This document shows, one piece after another, positions 16,588 to 24,234 of a stretch of DNA of 64,000 bases. Origin of the DNA: Fimbriimonadaceae bacterium. GTDB lineage: Bacteria; Armatimonadota; UBA10988. The notes beneath the pieces were generated by a model. It was not told the DNA's origin and made no database searches. It was given only the letters and a program-made list of their open reading frames with translations. The position numbers and the translations under genes were made by a program. Every line of letters starts with the position of its first letter. Within the stretch, counting starts at the first letter, position 1. The stretch is from contig JADZEX010000059.1 of assembly GCA_020850355.1 (NCBI GenBank), positions 38,989 to 102,988 on the forward strand, given 5' to 3'.

Positions 16588-17937
16588 CTAATCGTCCGGC
16601 GGCGTTTCGGGCCACACCACCAGCCCGTCGGCGCCGCCGCCCTCGAGCGCCTGCCGCAAGGCCACGTCGGCACCGTTGAGCAGTTCGTCGGGAGTGTTGC
16701 CACCGGCCGGCCAGAGGGCCATGCCGCAGGCCACCTGGAGCGCCTGCCCGGCGGCCTCGCGCAGCAGCGGCAAGGCCCGGAAGTGCTCCTGAATGCGGCG
16801 ACAGAGCACCGTCGCCTGGGCCCCGGTTTGCGGCAGCAGCAGCAGGAAGCGGCTGTCGTCGTAGCGCCCGACGCGGTCGATCCGGCGGGAGCATTCGACC
16901 AGCACGTCGGCCAGCAGGCAGAGCACGCGGTCGCCGTCGGGCTCGCCGTACTGCGTGACGTACCCGCCCAGGTGCTGCACCGCCAGCAGACAGACGCTCA
17001 GTTGGTGGCCGTACCGCCGGCTGCGGCTGAACTCCTCGTCGAGCCGTTCGAGCAGGTAGTGGCGGCTGAACAGCCCGGTCAGCTCGTCCTTGATGGTCTC
17101 CTCTTCGACCCGCCGCACGTAATGCTGCAGTTGGCCCTCGATGCTGCGGAGCTGGCGGCGCATCTCCTTGCGCTCTTCGACCAGCAGTTGGTCCTTCAAC
17201 TCCTTCAGCGCCCGCCGCAGGATGTGCGAGACGTGGCTGATGCTGTAGCCCAGTTTGCGGGCGATCTCGGTCTTCGAGAGGTCGTTGAAGAAGAAGTCGT
17301 AGACCACCTGGCGCTCGACCGAGCGCAGCCGGTCCATCGCCTCTTCGAGCGCCAGCCGGTCGACGATCGGCACCTCGCCGCCTTCTTCGGCCAGCGCCCG
17401 CACCTTGTCGCGGTCGGCCGGCGCCAGGCCGCTCTCCTGCTCCTCGCCGGCGGGCTGCTCCAGCGAGCTGACGCGGAACACGTCGCGCGCCCGCACCGCC
17501 TCGGCGATCTGGGCGTCGGGCAGGCTCAGCTCCTCGGCGATCTCCTCGACCGTCGGCTCGCGGCCGAGGCTTTGGTGCAGCCGGTTGATGGCCTTGTTGA
17601 TCTTCTGGTTCAGATCGTGCAGCCAGCCCGGCTCGCGGATCAGCTTGCCCTTGTCCCGCAGATAGTGCTGAATCGCGCCCTGCACGGCGTGTGAGGCGTA
17701 GGTCGTGAACTTCACGCCGCGGCGCGGGTCGAACATCTCGACGGCGTTGATCAGCCCGATGTACCCCTCCTGGGCGATGTCGTCGACCGGCTCGCCGGTG
17801 AAGCGGTAGCGCGCCGCGAGGTGCTCGACGAGGTCCATGCAGGAGAGCACGATCTCATCGCGCACCGCCGTTTCACGGGTGCGGGCGTATTCCAGTAGCA
17901 GTGGCGCCAGGGGGTCGTCTGAGCGTGAAGGGATCAC
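16588..17937 (-). CDS. Sigma-70 family (group 3-like) sigma factor fused to a degenerate GGDEF domain
   Basis: 449 aa in two halves. Residues about 30-250 are an alternative sigma factor of the SigB/SigF/FliA kind. Region 2 (VDDIAQEGYIGLINAVEMFD, 51-70), region 3 (about 105-160, with LGREPTVEEIAEEL) and region 4 (about 195-250, HTH KTEIARKLGYSISHVSHILR) are all present. A charged helical linker (252-282) leads to a GGDEF-fold domain that starts with DELTGLFSRHYLLERL. The catalytic GGDEF is replaced by DDSRF (360-364), so cyclase activity is unlikely. The allosteric I-site RxxD is kept as RRID (351-354), exactly 5 residues (RVGRY) before that pentad, as in c-di-GMP-binding cyclases. I infer a c-di-GMP-sensing sigma factor. 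The gene is 27 nt after pilQ and 10 nt before the HD-GYP gene. Start GTG 17937. Confidence 0.9.
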   Translation of the reverse strand: MIPSRSDDPLAPLLLEYARTRETAVRDEIVLSCMDLVEHLAARYRFTGEPVDDIAQEGYIGLINAVEMFDPRRGVKFTTYASHAVQGAIQHYLRDKGKLIREPGWLHDLNQKINKAINRLHQSLGREPTVEEIAEELSLPDAQIAEAVRARDVFRVSSLEQPAGEEQESGLAPADRDKVRALAEEGGEVPIVDRLALEEAMDRLRSVERQVVYDFFFNDLSKTEIARKLGYSISHVSHILRRALKELKDQLLVEERKEMRRQLRSIEGQLQHYVRRVEEETIKDELTGLFSRHYLLERLDEEFSRSRRYGHQLSVCLLAVQHLGGYVTQYGEPDGDRVLCLLADVLVECSRRIDRVGRYDDSRFLLLLPQTGAQATVLCRRIQEHFRALPLLREAAGQALQVACGMALWPAGGNTPDELLNGADVALRQALEGGGADGLVVWPETPPDD

Positions 17938-17964
17938 CAGCGCTGTCTCGCTCCCGGCTCTAAT

Positions 17965-20481
17965 CTAACGCACCGCCGCGGCGGTTGGTGCGACCGGCGC
18001 GGGCGGCGGCACCAGGCGCACCTGCAAGAGCACCAGCAGCTCGCGGGCCGGCTGCTCGGCCGGTCGGGCCGACGCCGGGTCGGCGAGCAGCCCGCTGAGC
18101 AGCAGCACCTGGCCGTCGGGCACGCGGGCGCTGGTCTCGGCCTCGCGCGTGGCCACCGCGCCGCCGGCCGCGGGCTGGCTGTACTCGGGTCGCAGCCGAC
18201 AGAGCACCGTGCCGTCGCCCGGCACCTGACAGTGCAGTTCGAGCGCCACGCCGATCCGTTCGATCTCGCGACTCGCCTGCGGCTGACCGGCGACCAGCAG
18301 CAGACTCGGCACGCCCTGGCGCTGACCCACCAGGAAGCGCAGCGAGCCGCCATCGAAGCAGCGCAGGACCGGCCGGGAGAGCACCCGACTGGGCTCGTCC
18401 CCGGCGATCAGCAGCGCCGCCTGGGCCAGGTCGAGGTCGGCCCGGAGCAGGCTCTGCGGGCCGGCCGGGCCGCCGGTGCGGTCAAGCCCGAGGCGCTGCG
18501 CGACCCACGGCGTGACCTCCGCAAAGAGCGCCTGCACCTCGACCTCGGGCGGCGCCAGGTCGATCTGCGCCAACAGCGTCAGGGCCCGCTCGACCGCCGC
18601 CGGGGCGCCACTGAGGATCAGCCGGGGAGTCGTCCCGAGCCGTTCGGCGGGCGGCTCGGCCGGCCCGTCGGCGCTCTTCGGCGCGCCCTCGGGCGCGGCC
18701 GGGCCGAGCTGCGGGGCGACCCGCTCGCCGGCACCGGGGGTGCGTTGCGACTGGTAGTCGACCAGCTTCAGTTCGGGCACGGCCCCGTGGAGCACCCGCA
18801 GCAAGTCGGCCGGGCGGGCGTAGCGGACGGCGTAGACCGCGGTCTGTGCCGGCTCGTCGGCCTGGGTCAGCGCGGCCAGCACGGCCTTCACCTGGTCGGC
18901 GCGGCCGCTGATTGTGAAGACCCCCTCGCTGACGGTGGCGCTGACGGCACTGCCGCCGGCGGCGATCAGCCGCTCGGCCGCGGCCACACTGAGCGTGCCC
19001 GGACGCCAGGTGCGGGAGATGCTGACAGCCTCCCCGGCGGCCGACTTCTCCTCCCGCTCCCGGCGCCGCGTGGCGGCATCCTGCAGTTGTTTCACCAACT
19101 CCCGCAGCGAGCGGACCTTGTCCTCCTTGCCACGCAGGTAGCAGAGTGTGCCCTCGGCCTCGGTGTAGACGATGTCGAGGGTGACCCCGGCGCGGGTCGC
19201 CAGGTCGGTGATCTTCTCGGGCGGCACCAGCGGCACCCAGATCGCCTCTTCGACGTCCTTCAGCGGCTCGCGGTCCAGCTCTTCGAGCTTCCGTCGACCG
19301 CGGTAGACATCGCTCCGCGTGCCGCGCAGGGTGAGGCTGCCGGCGTCCTGGTCGGTGACCACCGTGAGCTGCGGGTAGAACGCCCGCAGGGCCTCCTGCG
19401 CTTCGGGCAGGCTGAGGTTCTTCAGAAACACCGTCGCCTCGTCCTGCTGCGCCGAGGGCGGCGTGATCACGTGCCCTTCGCCACTCGGCGGCAGCGCGGC
19501 GATCCAGCGCCGGGCGCGCCCGACGTCTTTGAGGGCCCCGCTGACCGGCAGCGGGCCATCCTCGGGAATGCTCTCGAGCACGCGCCGCAGCCGCAGGTCT
19601 GGGAACTGGGCATTGACGTAACGCCAGAGGTCGGCGACCTGCCAGTTCGGCGGCAGGGGCAGATCCTCGTCGACCCGCCGCTCGCCCAGGTCGGACTCGG
19701 CGCCGACCAGGTAGATGTTGCCGGGCAGCCGGGTCCAGACCAGCTTCCAGGCCTCCCACAAGGCGTCCAGCGCCTCGGTCAGGGTGACCTGCTTCAGCTT
19801 CAGCGAATAGCTGCCGGCGACTCCCGGCTGCAGCATGATGTTGGCGCCGGTCTGCTCAACCAGGGCCCCGATGATCACCCGAATGTCGGTATCCACGAAC
19901 TCCGCGGTGATCTTCGCCTCGTGCGCCGGCCCGGCTGGTTTGTCGGGCCCGGCCGGCTCGGCGGGGGGCGGCTCGACCTCAATCACCACCTGCTTGCGCG
20001 ACGGCAGGGCATAGGCCCGGCAGCGGGCCGGGGTGTTGAGCCGCACCCGCAGCACCGTGTCGACACCGTCACGCCCGATGGAAACCTCGGCCACGGCGTC
20101 GCGGGCGACCCGGATGGTGCGGGCCAGCTTCGGCGCGGGGGTCGTCGCCGGGATCGTCACGGCGAAGGTCGCCTGACCCTCGAAAGCGGTCTCGACGCTG
20201 CGCTTCGGCCAGCTCAAAGTGGCGGTGAGGCGCAGGAAGTCGGCCCCTTCGGGCTGCCCGACGGTGACCTGCAGCAGTTGCGCGTCGCGCTCCGGGAAGG
20301 CCGCTGGTGGCGGCGCGTCGCCGGCCGGGGCCGCCTCGCCGGCCGCCGCCTCGTCTGCGCTGGCCGGCGGGTCGGCGTCGGCCGGCGGTGCCAGCGGCGG
20401 CATCGCCTGGTCGTCTTGCGCCCGCAGCGGCGCAGCGCCGCCTGCCAGCAGCAACAGCAGTAGCCAGCGTGTCCAGTTCAT
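17965..20481 (-). CDS. pilQ: Type IV pilus secretin PilQ
   Basis: An 838-aa outer-membrane secretin, the pore through which the type IV pilus leaves the cell. The signal peptide ends near Ala21 (APLRAQ). An AMIN-like domain follows (about 50-170; binds peptidoglycan), then an STN-like domain (about 195-260; AEFVDTDIRVIIGALVEQTG). N-domain repeats come next, and the C-terminal secretin core has IERIGVALELHCQV, the TREAETSARVPDGQ block and the LLLSGLL strand. The fold and size fit PilQ. It is fifth in the operon and starts inside the end of pilP (ATGA, 20478-20481). Confidence 0.9.
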   Translation of the reverse strand: MNWTRWLLLLLLAGGAAPLRAQDDQAMPPLAPPADADPPASADEAAAGEAAPAGDAPPPAAFPERDAQLLQVTVGQPEGADFLRLTATLSWPKRSVETAFEGQATFAVTIPATTPAPKLARTIRVARDAVAEVSIGRDGVDTVLRVRLNTPARCRAYALPSRKQVVIEVEPPPAEPAGPDKPAGPAHEAKITAEFVDTDIRVIIGALVEQTGANIMLQPGVAGSYSLKLKQVTLTEALDALWEAWKLVWTRLPGNIYLVGAESDLGERRVDEDLPLPPNWQVADLWRYVNAQFPDLRLRRVLESIPEDGPLPVSGALKDVGRARRWIAALPPSGEGHVITPPSAQQDEATVFLKNLSLPEAQEALRAFYPQLTVVTDQDAGSLTLRGTRSDVYRGRRKLEELDREPLKDVEEAIWVPLVPPEKITDLATRAGVTLDIVYTEAEGTLCYLRGKEDKVRSLRELVKQLQDAATRRREREEKSAAGEAVSISRTWRPGTLSVAAAERLIAAGGSAVSATVSEGVFTISGRADQVKAVLAALTQADEPAQTAVYAVRYARPADLLRVLHGAVPELKLVDYQSQRTPGAGERVAPQLGPAAPEGAPKSADGPAEPPAERLGTTPRLILSGAPAAVERALTLLAQIDLAPPEVEVQALFAEVTPWVAQRLGLDRTGGPAGPQSLLRADLDLAQAALLIAGDEPSRVLSRPVLRCFDGGSLRFLVGQRQGVPSLLLVAGQPQASREIERIGVALELHCQVPGDGTVLCRLRPEYSQPAAGGAVATREAETSARVPDGQVLLLSGLLADPASARPAEQPARELLVLLQVRLVPPPAPVAPTAAAVR

Positions 20482-21398
20482 GGGGCAGTATCCAAGCCGG
20501 GAGGTGGATCAAACGGCAGCGCGCCCGGGGCCGCCGGACGGGTCGGGCCAGCGCGCCGGCCCGGCGGCCGGTTGGGTCGCGGCGCGGTGGCGGCGGGGCC
20601 GTCGTTTTCGGAATCGGCCGCGGGCGGCTGGTTGGTCCCGGCGGCCGGGGCCGTGCTGCGGCGCAGGGGCACCCGCCAGCGGTGGCCGTCGCGCAGCAGC
20701 AGCACCGCCTCGTCGAGCACCGCCTCCAGGCGGTAGTCGCCGATCAGTTGGCCGACCCGCACGGTGCGGTCACCCTCGCGAGTCCGGAACAGCGCCGCGG
20801 AGCGCGCCGGGTCCTGGTTGCGGATCACCCCGACCGGTTGCAGCGCCGCCTCGTCGAGCGCCGGCGGATCGCCAAACGCGGGCGGATCGGCCGGGTCGAA
20901 GGCCCGCAGCTCGGCGACGCTCGGGCCGGCCGGCCGGCGGGCTGGCTCCGCCGCTGGCCGGCTGCCCTCCCCACCACGTCGCCGCGGCCGCGGCCGGTCG
21001 GTGGTGCTGGGCGCGGGCGGGGCAGGTTCGTCGGGAGCCGGCGGGGCCGGTTCGTCCGGCGCTGGCGGACCCGGCGCCTCACCGCCGGGCGCCACCGGGG
21101 CCGGGATGATCGGTCCGGGCGCCGCCCCGTCGGAGCTGGCCGGCGGCTCGTCGCCGGCTGCCTCGGGAGTCGCGCCGCCGGGCGGCAGGAAAGGATCCCG
21201 GTCGGGCTGCGGACTGGTCTCGTCGAAACCGCCGTCGGTCGGCCCGCTGGCGATGGCGGCGGGCGGGCTCACCAGCTTCGCCACCGGCCGCTGCAGCCGA
21301 CTCGCCGCGACCCACAGGCCGGCCCACAGCAGCAGCAGCAAGAGGCCGCCGAGGACCGCCTGCCGCAACCGGGTCGCCGGACTCGGCGTGCTGCTCAT
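20478..21398 (-). CDS. pilP: PilP-like pilus assembly protein, proline-rich
   Basis: 306 aa. An N-terminal transmembrane anchor (about 14-32) precedes a very long Pro/Ala/Glu-rich spacer (about 60-170) with repeated DEPAPPAP units. A small beta domain follows (about 186-245: QPVGVIRNQDP through VLLLRDGHRWRVPL) that resembles the PilP/GspC beta domain linking PilO to the secretin. There is no lipobox, unlike classic PilP lipoproteins, so the protein is anchored by its helix. Gene order (between pilO and pilQ, both overlaps 4 nt) supports the assignment more than sequence similarity does. A second Pro-rich tail ends the protein. Confidence 0.72.
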   Translation of the reverse strand: MSSTPSPATRLRQAVLGGLLLLLLWAGLWVAASRLQRPVAKLVSPPAAIASGPTDGGFDETSPQPDRDPFLPPGGATPEAAGDEPPASSDGAAPGPIIPAPVAPGGEAPGPPAPDEPAPPAPDEPAPPAPSTTDRPRPRRRGGEGSRPAAEPARRPAGPSVAELRAFDPADPPAFGDPPALDEAALQPVGVIRNQDPARSAALFRTREGDRTVRVGQLIGDYRLEAVLDEAVLLLRDGHRWRVPLRRSTAPAAGTNQPPAADSENDGPAATAPRPNRPPGRRAGPTRPAAPGALPFDPPPGLDTAP

Positions 21399-22450
21399 CG
21401 GCCGCCTCCTGCCGCCGGCGGCCGGCCCGTCGAACGGCGCGCGCGCCGTTCGGCGTCCTGCCAGGGCCGCCCCATCCGCGGTGGCGCCTGTCCCGCCGAC
21501 CGCGGCAAGCGCTCGTCAGCCGGCGGCGCGCCCGCGGTCGGTCCCGGCGGCTCAGGCGCGGGTTCGTCTCCCGGCGGCTGCGGCGCCGGCTCATCGGCCG
21601 GCGGCTGAGGCGCGGGTTCGTCTCCCGGCGGCTCGGGCGCGGGTTCGTCTCCCGGCGGCTGCGGCGCAGGCTCGTCGGCCGGCGGCTCAGGCGTGGGTTC
21701 GGCACTCGGTGGGGCGGGGGCGGCGACGGGCGGACTGGCGGGTGCGGGTGGGACCACCGCCCGGAAGCCGGGGCTGCTGGGACGGCGGCGTTCGTACTGC
21801 CAGATCCGCGCCGTCAGCACCGAAGGCGGCGCGGGGGCAGTCGGGTCGGGAATGCCGGGCGCCTCGTAGGCCACCAGCCCCAGCTCGGCGAGCACCTCGC
21901 CCGTCGCGCTGCCGGCGACCGGGGTGATCGTCAGGCGCCGCACGGCCAGCAGCTTCGGGGCGCTCTGGAAGGCTTCCAGCAACTGGCCGAGTCCGGCGTA
22001 ACGGCCCTTCAGCGTGACCGTCACCAGCCGCCGCCCCGGCGCGCTGGCCTCCCCGCGGCTGGCGGGCGGCGTGCCCCCGCTGGCCAGCAGCCGCGCCGTC
22101 TCGCCCGCGTCGGGGACCACGCCGACCAGCGCCAGCTCGGCGCCGCTCGCCAGGTCGGCGAGCTGGGTCACCAGCGTCGGCACGTAGAGCCGCGCCGAGG
22201 TGGCCACCTCCAAGCCGGCCAGGTCGCTGCGCAGTTGCGCCGACCGCCGCCGCGCCGCGGGCAACTCGCGGACCAGGGCCCGCTCGGCGGCCAGCTCGCG
22301 AAGCTGGTAGCGCAGCTCGGGGATCACCTGCTGGTACTGCCGCCACGGCCGCGCCGCGGCGCCCAGCATCAGGGTGCCCCAGACGACCCACCCGGCGACA
22401 TAGCAGAGCAGCGTGGCGGTGGGACTCAGCCGGTCCAGCCAACGCTTCAT
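21395..22450 (-). CDS. pilO: PilO-like pilus assembly protein with proline-rich repeat tail
   Basis: 351 aa. A transmembrane helix (about 13-33) is followed by a coiled-coil-prone segment (YQLRELAAERALVRELPAAR) and a ferredoxin-like PilO domain (LVTVTLKGRYAGLGQLLEAF, PKLLAVRRLTITPV). The last ~120 residues are an unusual Pro-rich tail with five tandem 9-residue units. In known systems PilO pairs with PilN and PilP in the alignment complex between inner-membrane motor and secretin. The ATG at 22450 overlaps the pilN stop (ATGA); the frame extends upstream only as arginine-rich shadow of pilN. Confidence 0.8.
   Translation of the reverse strand: MKRWLDRLSPTATLLCYVAGWVVWGTLMLGAAARPWRQYQQVIPELRYQLRELAAERALVRELPAARRRSAQLRSDLAGLEVATSARLYVPTLVTQLADLASGAELALVGVVPDAGETARLLASGGTPPASRGEASAPGRRLVTVTLKGRYAGLGQLLEAFQSAPKLLAVRRLTITPVAGSATGEVLAELGLVAYEAPGIPDPTAPAPPSVLTARIWQYERRRPSSPGFRAVVPPAPASPPVAAPAPPSAEPTPEPPADEPAPQPPGDEPAPEPPGDEPAPQPPADEPAPQPPGDEPAPEPPGPTAGAPPADERLPRSAGQAPPRMGRPWQDAERRARRSTGRPPAAGGGR
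21542..21676 (-). repeat. Five tandem 27-nt repeats encoding DEPAPxPPx in PilO
   Basis: Five consecutive 27-nt units encode DEPAPQPPG, DEPAPEPPG and DEPAPQPPA variants. The copies differ at silent and Glu/Gln positions but keep strict length, so copy number could change by slippage without breaking the frame. Such Pro-rich arms usually form extended spacers across the periplasm. Confidence 0.85.
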
Positions 22451-23037
22451 CGCGGGTCTCCCGCGAAGTCGCGCAGCGGCCGCCGGACCAGGCCGGTCAC
22501 GGTGAACTCGAGCGGCCCGGCCCCGCTGGCGGCGTCGGCCGGGCGGCTGCGCTGCAGCACCGCGACCCCGCACCAGGGCGACTGATTCAGCCGCTGGACC
22601 AGCTCGCCAATCGCCTGCTGACGCTCCGCGCGGCCTTCCAAGCGGAGCACCTGCCGCCCGTCGTCGCCGACGGCCTCGACCTCCAGCCGGGTCAGCCAGA
22701 GCCCCTCGGGCAGCCGGTCGCGCAGCTCGTGGAGCAGGTCCCGCCATTGCGCGTTGTTGCCATGCACGCCCATCGCCCGCCGCCGCGGTTCGGCGAGGTC
22801 GCGCAACTCGGTCTGCAGGCGGCGGGTCTCGGCCGCCTGGTCGGCGATCCGCCCGCGGTCCAGGCGGGCCTGCAGCAGCCGCCAGGCCCCGACCGAGGCG
22901 GCCCGCTCCAGCAGCAGCGGCACGAGGGTCAGCAGCAGCAACACAACCACATTGGCGCGGCGCAGCCCGGCGGCCAGCCGCCAGGCCCGGCGGCGGGCCG
23001 CGTACCGTTCGGCGATGAAGTTGGCCTGGCTTGGCAT
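22447..23037 (-). CDS. pilN: PilN-like fimbrial assembly protein
   Basis: 196 aa. A short cytoplasmic N-terminus (MPSQANFIAERY, comparable to the conserved PilN segment that binds PilM) is followed by a transmembrane helix (about 29-48), a coiled-coil stretch and a small periplasmic domain (EGLWLTRLEVEAVGDDGRQVLRLEGRAE). This is the PilN/Fimbrial-assembly family layout. The PilM-binding motif usually reads INLLP; here it is NFIAE, which is divergent. The start ATG overlaps the pilM stop by one base (TGATG). Confidence 0.82.
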   Translation of the reverse strand: MPSQANFIAERYAARRRAWRLAAGLRRANVVVLLLLTLVPLLLERAASVGAWRLLQARLDRGRIADQAAETRRLQTELRDLAEPRRRAMGVHGNNAQWRDLLHELRDRLPEGLWLTRLEVEAVGDDGRQVLRLEGRAERQQAIGELVQRLNQSPWCGVAVLQRSRPADAASGAGPLEFTVTGLVRRPLRDFAGDPR

Positions 23038-24110
23038 CAGCTTGCCACCACCGCTTCTCGCAGGGCCAGCCCCAGGCAGTTGACGAACGCCGGCCCCAAC
23101 GCCGTGACCGCCGGCGGCAGCGCCGCGCGGCTCTCGGCGGCCACCTCAGCAAACGGCTCCAAGCGCTCCACCGGCCAACCCAGGCGCGCGGCCAGCACCT
23201 CCGGCAGGCCGGCCAACTGGGCCCCGCCGCCGTGCAGCAGAACCTGCGCTGGCGGGCCCTCGGCCGCGCCGCGGAGACCCTCGACCAGCGCCTGCAACCA
23301 CTCTTCCAGGGCCGCGGCGCACGGCTCGTCGAAGGCCGCCTCGGCCTCGGTCAGACAGCCCAACTGCTGTTCCTTGTACGCCAGCGCCTCCGCCGTGGTG
23401 CACTCGGCCGCCTGCGCCAGGCGCGCCGTCAGCGCCGCGCCGCCGGTCGGCAGCACGGTCGCCCGCTGCACCTCACCGGCAACCACCCACCTGGCGGTGC
23501 AGTGGCCCTCACCACAGTCGACCAGCAGCAGCTCCTGCTGTTGCCAGGACTCGTCCTCGGCGCTGGCCAGCAGGAACAGCGGCGCGTGGGGCAGGGCCTC
23601 GATCACAATCGGGTCGAGGCGGGCGGCGAGCAGCGCGCCGGTGAGGTCGTCGACCAGTTGCTGCGGCGCCGCGGTGACCAGCAGGTCGAGCGCCCCATCG
23701 AGCGCATTCGGCGCGGGCGCGAGGCGCCAGTCGACGGCGTGGGCGCCACTCCAGGGGGCCGGTTCACCAACCACCGCGGCGGCCGCGGCGGCGGGCAGCG
23801 CGGACGCTGGGAGCGCCGGCAGGTGGACGCTGCCGAGGGCGAGGAAGGGCGCCCCAATCGCACTGACGGCGCGCGCGTCGGGGAGGCCCAGCTCGTGCAG
23901 CAACTGCCGCAGACAGTCGCCCAGGGCGTCGCGCGCGGCGAGCCGGCCACGGGGATCGAACAGCCCGGCGGGAGTCGCGGTGCGGGCGAGCCCGACCACC
24001 GTCGGGGCGGCGGTGCGCGGGTCGAGCCAACTGACTTTGATGCTATGTCGCCCGACGTCCACGCCGACAAGCGGCAGGCCGCCGAGGTGGCCGCGGCGCG
24101 CACGGGCCAT
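23037..24110 (-). CDS. pilM: PilM-like actin-fold pilus assembly protein
   Basis: 357 aa, cytoplasmic. It is an actin/FtsA-like ATPase fold: phosphate-1 motif VGVDVGRHSIKVSW near the N-terminus, LLVDCGEGHCTARW as phosphate-2, and VLLHGGGAQLAGL as the adenosine motif. PilM docks on the PilN N-terminus at the inner face of the membrane. The start ATG 24110 is chosen over an upstream TTG at 24149 because the operon promoter places transcription start at about 24148, and GGGGAGG lies ~10 nt before the ATG. It is the first gene of the pilMNOPQ / sigma-GGDEF / HD-GYP operon. Confidence 0.85.
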   Translation of the reverse strand: MARARRGHLGGLPLVGVDVGRHSIKVSWLDPRTAAPTVVGLARTATPAGLFDPRGRLAARDALGDCLRQLLHELGLPDARAVSAIGAPFLALGSVHLPALPASALPAAAAAAVVGEPAPWSGAHAVDWRLAPAPNALDGALDLLVTAAPQQLVDDLTGALLAARLDPIVIEALPHAPLFLLASAEDESWQQQELLLVDCGEGHCTARWVVAGEVQRATVLPTGGAALTARLAQAAECTTAEALAYKEQQLGCLTEAEAAFDEPCAAALEEWLQALVEGLRGAAEGPPAQVLLHGGGAQLAGLPEVLAARLGWPVERLEPFAEVAAESRAALPPAVTALGPAFVNCLGLALREAVVAS

Positions 24111-24154
24111 GGCTCTCGCCGCCTCCCCGTCACGAGTGTGGTATACCAAAGGCC

Positions 24155-24183
24155 AGTATACACGGCGCCGACCGCCGGGTCAA
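24155..24183 (-). promoter_or_regulatory. Sigma-70 promoter of the pil operon
   Basis: Minus strand TTGACC (24178-24183), a 17-nt spacer, TATACT (24155-24160). Predicted start near 24148 gives a 38-nt leader to pilM. This is the only good promoter I find for the seven-gene, 9.7-kb unit. Confidence 0.7.
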
Positions 24184-24203
24184 CGCGCCGCCAGTGCGTG
24201 CGA

Positions 24204-24223
24204 GGCGCTTCGCAAGCGCCTTT
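24204..24223 (+). repeat. Hairpin plus short T run in the leader of the 24235 gene
   Basis: GGCGCTT and AAGCGCC form a perfect 7-bp stem around CGC, followed by TTT on the plus strand. It lies just before the Shine-Dalgarno (GAGG) of the next gene. It could be a weak terminator or attenuator, or a chance palindrome. Confidence 0.4.
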
Positions 24224-24234
24224 GTGAGGTTCCG

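Noticed and set aside
18232..20463. A 743-codon plus-strand frame over pilQ
   Set aside because: No recognisable motif; antisense to a clear secretin.
21542..21676. CRISPR array
   Set aside because: The units are direct tandem repeats without spacers inside a coding frame (PilO tail). No CRISPR array or cas gene was seen anywhere in the window.
24134..24160. GGTATACC and GTATAC palindromes as a plus-strand promoter
   Set aside because: No -35 at a suitable distance on the plus strand; the minus strand explains this AT-rich patch as the pil -10.
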